A stretch of 12,563 bases of DNA from Baffinella frigidus (lineage: Eukaryota; Cryptophyceae; Cryptomonadales; Baffinellaceae): NCBI GenBank assembly GCA_026770585.1, contig MU646569.1, forward strand, positions 94,418-106,980. Direction: 5' to 3'. Position numbers and translations under genes: made by a program. Under the pieces are notes generated by a model that searched no databases, had not been told where the DNA came from, and was given only the letters and a program-made list of their open reading frames with translations. Below, piece after piece: positions 1-5,300 of the stretch (its first letter is position 1; each line of letters starts with the position of its first letter).

Positions 1-62
1 GGGGGGGGGGGGGGGGGGGGGAGGCAGAGAAAAGGAGAGAGAGAGAGATAGAGCGAGAGAGA

Positions 63-101
<39 letters not shown>
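1..101. repeat. poly-G run followed by GA microsatellite
   Basis: Positions 1-21 are an uninterrupted run of 21 G. It passes into an irregular purine tract and then an almost pure GA dinucleotide array at about 62-100. This is low-complexity sequence with no coding content. The homopolymer sits at the very edge of the window, so its length may be an assembly or sequencing limit. Confidence 0.9.
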
Positions 102-103
<2 letters not shown>

Positions 104-133
104 GCGTACGCATCCTGACCACCGCGCTGCACT

Positions 134-360
134 CGTCCTCAAATCCACAACCCGAAACCCGAAACCCGAAACCCAAAACCCCCAGGCACAACGCTCGTGA
201 CGCGAAAAAAGGCCAAGATGGAGCGGTGAACCCTAAACCCCAAACCCCAAACCCCAAACCCCAAACCCTATCAACCCTGAACCCTGAACCCTGAACCCTA
301 AACCTTAAACCCTGAACCCTGAACCCTAAACCCTAAAACCTAAACCCTCAACCCTAAACC
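134..360. repeat. degenerate CCCTAAA-type heptamer array
   Basis: The array contains blocks of CCCGAAA (about 150-180), CCCCAAA (about 235-268), CCCTGAA and CCCTAAA (to 360). All keep the seven-base period of the plant-type telomere repeat, with the C-rich strand on plus. A short exon fragment at 213-228 interrupts it. Confidence 0.85.
213..228 (+). pseudogene. fragment of candidate 5' exon L (copy L0)
   Basis: The string AAGATGGAGCGGTG is shared with the copy at 1018-1031. After it the sequence goes directly into a CCCTAAA array, so the exon fragment is truncated by heptamer repeats. Confidence 0.5.
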
Positions 361-370
361 CTAAGTCAGG

Positions 371-424
371 TGGACCGACAAGTACGAACATCGCAACCTG
401 ACCCTGACAGAAGGCAATCCGGAG
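371..424 (+). pseudogene. candidate 5' exon L, most complete 3' part (copy L1)
   Basis: The segment reads W-T-D-K-Y-E-H-R-N-L-T-L-T-E-G-N-P-E and then a strong donor, GAG|GTGAGC (GT at 425). It ends in phase 0. Related copies lie at 466-498, 797-827 and 1021-1102, and the last has an ATG. It resembles exon c of gene 1 in layout: K-M-acidic start, charged middle, P-E|GT end. It could therefore be an upstream exon of gene 1. A phase-0-to-phase-2 exon would still be needed between it and exon a, and I do not see one. It may be functional or a relic. Confidence 0.45.
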
Positions 425-465
425 GTGAGCCCTCTATTCACGTACCTTATCCTGGTACAGATTCT

Positions 466-498
466 CGTAACCTGACCCTGGCCGAAGGCAATCCGAAG
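466..498 (+). pseudogene. exon L partial copy L2
   Basis: This copy carries N-L-T-L-A-E-G-N-P-K and then the donor GTAAAC at 499. A possible acceptor, ACAG, ends at 460. The intron after it runs straight into CCCTAACC-like sequence. Confidence 0.45.
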
Positions 499-555
499 GT
501 AAACCCTAACCATACAGCGGACTTCGAAGGGGTTTTGAATAACCCCTAAGCGATA

Positions 556-792
556 TTGTAGATTTCGGCTTAGAGCGGAATTCACTTCGGGTCGGGGGAT
601 CGAGAAAATCGAAAAAGATCGCGATCCTTTTCACGTCCATCTAAAGTTTTATGCTATCTTACGCATGGATTTGATGACAAGATCGGGACCCCCACCCGTA
701 AAATACACCTTTTCGATTCATTTTCACTTTTTTTCGTTCCCCGATGTCCCGACCTGATCTCCCAAAATTCCGCGCTAAGCCGAAATCTACAA
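556..792. mobile_element. 237-bp TA-flanked MITE-like element
   Basis: The terminal inverted repeats are 27 bp with one mismatch. The left end starts TTGTAGATTTCGGCTTAG (556-582) and the right end is its reverse complement (766-792). TA lies directly outside both ends (554-555 and 793-794), as expected for a Tc1/mariner-type target-site duplication. There is no transposase inside, so this is a non-autonomous element or relic. It sits between two copies of exon L. Confidence 0.75.
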
Positions 793-796
793 TAAG

Positions 797-827
797 ACCT
801 AGGACCCTGACAGAAGGCAATCCGGAG
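797..827 (+). pseudogene. exon L partial copy L3
   Basis: The 3' end of exon L (T-L-T-E-G-N-P-E) is followed by the donor GTGAAC at 828. Its 5' part is lost next to the right end of the 556-792 element. Downstream, about 880-908 repeats the intron segment at 438-467, so exon and intron were duplicated together. Confidence 0.5.
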
Positions 828-866
828 GTGAACACTCTAAATGGCAATTTCAAACGCAACCTTGTG

Positions 867-952
867 CGCCAAAAGTGTTAACGTACTTTATCATGGTACA
901 GATTCTTATTATTCCGCCGGTTTTGGACTACTCGCGGTGTCAACTTTTGGCG
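867..952. repeat. short inverted repeat, possible MITE
   Basis: CGCCAAAAGT at 867-876 is matched by its reverse complement ending at 952, with weaker pairing inward. The spacer contains the duplicated intron segment GGTACAGATTCTT. No clear target duplication is visible. Confidence 0.4.
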
Positions 953-1020
953 TGTTTCCCGGGTGAGAAACAACTTTACAGGTAGATGGTGTAGTAAAAT
1001 GAAATTTGGAAAAATCTAAG

Positions 1021-1102
1021 ATGGAGCGGTGGACGGACCAGCACGAAAACTTTGGGGTTTGGGGTTTGGGGTTTAGGGAACCTGGCCGATGGGGGTCCGC
1101 AG
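1021..1102 (+). pseudogene. exon L copy with ATG, interrupted by an inverted heptamer array (L4)
   Basis: ATG at 1021 opens M-E-R-W-T-D-Q-H-E-N. Exactly 28 bases follow (1051-1078): three TTTGGGG and one TTTAGGG, G-rich on plus and so opposite to almost every other array here. The exon then resumes (N-L-A-D-G-G-P-Q) to a donor at 1103 (CCGCAG|GTCAAC). Because 28 is not a multiple of 3, the insert breaks the frame. This is the only copy with both the N-terminal and the C-terminal part of the exon. Confidence 0.5.
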
Positions 1103-1105
1103 GTC

Positions 1106-1505
1106 AACCCTGAACCATAAACCATAAACCATAAACCATAAACCACACACCATAAACCATAAACCAGAAAGCCTGCACCCTAAAACCGAAAACCGAAACC
1201 CTGAACCCGAAAACCGAAAACCGAAACCATGAGCCATGAACCATAAACTATAAACTATAAACTATAAACTATAAACTATAAACCATAAAGCCCACACCAT
1301 AAACCCCACACCCTAAACCATAAACCATAAACCGTTAACCCCAAACCCCAAACCCCAAACCCCAAACCATAAAACATAACCATAAACCATAGACCATAAA
1401 CCATAAATCATAAACCATAAACCATAACCCCCAAACTCCAAACTCCAAACCCAAAACCCCAAATCATAAATCATAAACCATAAACCATAAATCATAAACA
1501 CCAAA
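1106..1505. repeat. heptamer arrays: CCATAAA, CTATAAA, CCCCAAA blocks
   Basis: Successive blocks each favour one variant: CCATAAA around 1112-1165, AACCGAA types around 1185-1230, CTATAAA around 1245-1287, CCCCAAA around 1333-1365, then CCATAAA and ATCATAA. The period of 7 is kept throughout. No gene is seen in this stretch. Long minus-strand reading frames here are a by-product of the repeats. Confidence 0.85.
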
Positions 1506-1578
1506 CACCAAAACCAGGCGACTCTCTTGACAACCTGGGAGGAGGAGGAGTCATCTTCTTCCAGGTACCCTCACCCCC

Positions 1579-2000
1579 AGCCCGAAACCCGAAACCCTGA
1601 ACCCTGAACCCGAAACCCGAAACCCCAAACCCGAAACCCTGAACCCGAAACCCGAAACCCTGAACCCCAAACCCCAAACCCCAAACCCGAAACCCGAAAC
1701 CCTGAACCCGAAACCCGAAACCCGAAACCCGAAACCCTGAACCCGAAACCCTGAACCCGAAAACCGAAAACCGAAAACCGAAACCCGAAAACCGAAACCC
1801 TCGTAACCCGAAACCCTCGTGAACTCTCCGCTAAACCCTCCTAAACCTTTAACCCAAAACCTCAATCCTGAACCCTGAACTCTGATCCCTGAACCATAAA
1901 CCCCCGACCCTAAACCCTAAACCCTAAACCCTAAACCCTAAACCCTGAACAATAAACCCTAAACCCTGAACCCTGAACCCTGAACCCTGAACCTTTGCGT
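1579..2000. repeat. heptamer arrays: CCCGAAA and CCCTGAA, then CCCTAAA
   Basis: Interleaved CCCGAAA and CCCTGAA units fill 1579-1820 and give way to cleaner CCCTAAA at about 1910-1945 and CCCTGAA at about 1965-1990. The preceding 75 bases (1505-1578) are unique sequence without a clear gene. Confidence 0.85.
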
Positions 2001-2036
2001 ACGATAAGCCGCTGAAATTCTCCCCAAACCGAGCAA

Positions 2037-2081
2037 CTCGCCCGACGTGAAGAATGAACCAAACGATGGATGGCAAGCGCC
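2037..2081 (+). pseudogene. exon a degenerate copy a1
   Basis: CTCGCCCGACGTGAAG matches the start of exon a, with the acceptor AG mutated to AA (GAGCAA). The frame is damaged. It ends in CAAGCGCC followed by CCCTGAA heptamers. Confidence 0.55.
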
Positions 2082-2149
2082 CTGAACCCTGAATCCTAAA
2101 CCCACCCCCTCAATCATGCCCTTTAAACCATACCCTCTGAACCGAGCAG

Positions 2150-2200
2150 CTCGTCCGACGTGGAGATGGATCACACGATGGATGTTCAGGGAAGCGCCCT
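2150..2200 (+). pseudogene. exon a partial copy a2
   Basis: After GAGCAG the segment reads S-S-D-V-E-M-D-H-T-M-D-V-Q, closely matching exon a (S-S-D-V-E-I-D-H-T-L-D-V-K), and is then truncated before the hydrophobic part. A short tandem duplication (TTCAGGGAAGCGCCCTG) lies at its end. The acceptor is intact, but no donor follows. Confidence 0.6.
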
Positions 2201-2263
2201 GTTCAGGGAAGCGCCCTGAACCCTACGCGTGTTCTGATCCATGACAACCCTAACCCGAAACAG

Positions 2264-2354
2264 CTCGTCGGACGTGGAGATTGACCACACGCTGGATGTG
2301 AAGCGCACCTTGCTCAACGTGGGGCTCTTCCTCTCGACCGTCGCCGGATGGCGG
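2264..2354 (+). CDS. gene 1 exon a
   Basis: The acceptor CAG ends at 2263 and the donor CGG|GTAACT has GT at 2355. The first base completes a codon from upstream and the exon ends in phase 0. It encodes S-S-D-V-E-I-D-H-T-L-D-V-K, then a hydrophobic segment (L-L-N-V-G-L-F-L-S-T-V-A-G-W-R). It is the most complete of five copies. Confidence 0.6.
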
Positions 2355-5300
2355 GTAACTACCCCCGGAACCCAAAACCCGGAACCTGAAATCCGGAACC
2401 CGAAACCCGGAATCCAAAACCCGGAATCCGAAACCCGGAACCCGGAACCCGAAACCCGGAACCCGAAACCCGAATCCGAAAGCGGACCCTGCTCAACGTG
2501 GGGCTCTTCCTCTCGACCGTCGCCGGATGGCGGATAACTACCCCCGGAACCCAAAACCCGGAACCTGAAACCCGGAACCCGAAACCTGAAACCCGGAACC
2601 CGAAGCCCAAGATGACGCTCTTCAACACGGGGCTCTTGCTCTCCACCGTCGCGGGCTGGAGGGTCAATCCCTACACCCTACACCCGGCAACCTACACCCT
2701 ACACCCGGCAACCTACACCCTGCACCCTACACCCTACACCCTACACCCTACACCCTACACCCTAAACGAGTTGACATGTACCTACGTACTCCTGAACTCT
2801 GAACTCTACTCCCTAAACCCCGAAACCCGAAACCCGAAACCCGAATCCCTACATCCGAAACCTGAAACCTCCCCCATCTCCTCATTCCCTAACTCCCAAA
2901 CCCTTCACCCTTAACCCCAAACCCCAAACCCCGAACCCCAAACCCCAAACCCACTCGCAGGGGATCTGGGAGATGCAGGAGGCGTCGTTCACCTGGTACC
3001 AATCCCTCGGGATCGGCGCCGCGCTCTACCTTTCAAGGTCTCTTCTAATCCCGAAACCCGAAACCCGAAACCCGAAACCCGAAACCCGAAACTCGAGTGC
3101 CCCCGTCAGTCTGTGTAAAAGTAAACAGCTTGGGCTCCCCCGTATGGGGTTGGTACCCATCCCTCGCGATCGGCGCTGCGCTCTACCTTGCAAGGTCCGA
3201 CATCGTAACCCTCGACTATAAACCATAAATCATAAACCATAAACCCGAGCGCCCCCATAAGGCTGTGTAAAGCAAACAGTGCCGCGCTATACCTTCCAAG
3301 GTCCGAGGCCCACGTTCTAGCTCTGCCTGAGTTTTATTCTGGCCCGTCCCAAAGGCTTTCTATTCGCCTTTTTGTTCTGGATTTCTGCTCTTAAAAAAAT
3401 TCAACAACGAGCCAGGATACAACACAGACAGAGCTAGCCCTTTTTGCTGTTTTTTTTGGGGGGGGGGGGTGCTATGGTACAGCTATGTTGAGGCTAAGAT
3501 AGCAGTTTCCACCCCTGAGACGAAACGACACGGTGTTTTGAAGTTGAGGCACGTGTAGCTGACGTGGTGCCGATCATTTTGCTATTTTAGCATCGACATA
3601 GCTTTATCATGGGACCAAACCCACCCCAAGATAGCACAAACACCGCCGTAGGGTTACTCCACTTAGCAGCGGACAAGTTCCTTTCCCCTCGGATTTCCGG
3701 GGGAAATGCGGTTGGAATCCAATGCAAATGGATAAGATTCTAGTACAAATCGTTTAGATAGACTGTATCCGTGAAGCCCCCGGTGGCTGCTAGGTGGTAG
3801 CCGCGCTTTACCTTTCAAGGTCCGAGCGCCCCCCGTAAGGGGAAACGGGTGAAATTAGGGAACGGGGTGGGACGGTAGACTTCCTTCTTAGAAGGTTCTA
3901 AGGTGTGCTATGCGAGCAGGTTTAAGCTGGACGGGTGCACGAGGAGGACCTCTGTCTGATTAAAACTGGCCTCGCCATATATGTATTTTAAAGCAGCAAA
4001 TCTGGTACAAAAGTGCAGCTCAAATACGTTTATAGCGAGCCCAGTTTTAGTTTTGAGTGAGCCCTGAACTGAGCAGGTTCAACATGGACGAGGTGCTTGG
4101 GACGCAGCGGGTGCACGGAGGAGGAGCGGCACCCGCGCCAAAGTTGACGGATTTGTACCTAACACCCAGCATGTCAACTTAAGGATAGTCGGTCAACCCG
4201 AGCGAGCCAAAGGTGCTAAGGTGTGCTATTTGAGCAGCTTCAAGATGGACGAGGTTAGGATATCCGTAGGAACAACTCCATGTCCCTACGGATGGCCTAC
4301 AGTAGGCTACGGTAGGGAGCTGTGGATGATCCACTTGCGGGTTTCACGATAGTCAAGTGTGCTGTCCCGAGCAGGTTCAAGATGGACGAGTTTCTCGGGA
4401 CGCAGCGGGTTCATGAGGAGGAGTGGTACCAGATTAAAACTGCGCTCGCCATAAATGTATTTTAAAGCAGGAAACCTGGTACAAAAGTGCAGCTAAAATA
4501 CATTTATAGCCAGCCCTGTTTTAATTTTGAGTGAGCCCTGAACCGAGCAGGTTCAAGATGGACGAGTTTCTCGGGACGCAGCGGGTACATGAAGAGGAGT
4601 GGTACGAGCTCTTCTCGCAAATGCCGGCGTTCACCTACTCGCCCGAGGTTGGTTTCCCCCCTGTGTGGTGTAGTACTGGATAGAGGTTAGGGGTGAGTGT
4701 TAAGGGGTGGTATGAGCTCTTCTCGCAAAGGCCTGCATTCACCTACTCGCCCGAGGTAATAACCCCTCCCTTTCTTCTACTCCCCCGAGGTAATAACCCC
4801 TCCCTTTTTTCTGCACTACACTGCTGGCGGGAAGATTCTGCTTAAGTCAACCCCTGTACTAACTGTCAACTTTGCTGGAAATCCACGCGACCTTGAAGCC
4901 GTTTGGGACGCGGTGGGTGCATGGAGAGGAGTGGTAGAGCGTTTGCGGTAATTGTTGTCCGTTTTGGACATACGGTTTTCCCGTTTCCCGGTTTTGATTT
5001 GTACCAGAAGTGTCCATTGAAAATGTTTTACGAACTTTAAATGGACACTTCTGGTACAAATCAAAATTGGAAAACGGGGAAACCGTAAGTCCAAAACGGG
5101 CAACAATTACCGCAAACGCTCTATGAGCTCTTCTCGCAAATGCCGGCGTTCACCTATTCGCCTGAGGTGATAATTCCTCTCGCCTAGAAATCCTGGCTAT
5201 GTTTCAGTCTGAATCGTTTGTGGTTGTCTAGCGTCGGCACGGTCAACCCGAAACCCGAAACCCAAAACCCAAAACTCACAATCCAACTCGATCACGGCGC

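Noticed and set aside
1-360. Left-hand telomere at the window start
   Set aside because: The C-rich orientation would suit a left end, but the array is degenerate, is interrupted by an exon fragment and is preceded by poly-G and GA repeats.
1313-1865. Long minus-strand open frames rich in G-F-R-V and M-I-Y-G-L-W repeats
   Set aside because: They are translations of the heptamer arrays. A seven-base period without stops gives open frames in several phases, with no domain or codon signal.
134-2000. CRISPR-like regularly spaced repeats
   Set aside because: These are contiguous degenerate heptamers without unique spacers of constant length, in a eukaryotic context with introns.
2241-2263. ATG at 2241 as the start codon of gene 1
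   Set aside because: It would encode a short N-terminus read from heptamer-like sequence (M-T-T-L-T-R-N), and the exon copies share homology only from after the CAG at 2263, so the acceptor is the better boundary. A start there cannot be excluded.
2186-2667. Minus-strand frames over exon a copies and CCCGGAA array
   Set aside because: Antisense shadows. The plus strand carries splice-bounded, phase-consistent exons at the same place.
4141-4180. Inverted repeat AAGTTGAC and GTCAACTT as another mobile element
   Set aside because: The arms are only 8 bp over 40 bp, with no flanking duplication that I could see, so it could be chance.
4816-5106. Minus-strand open frame of 96 codons
   Set aside because: It runs through the 185-bp palindrome and the exon c copy in antisense, and the palindrome explains the openness.
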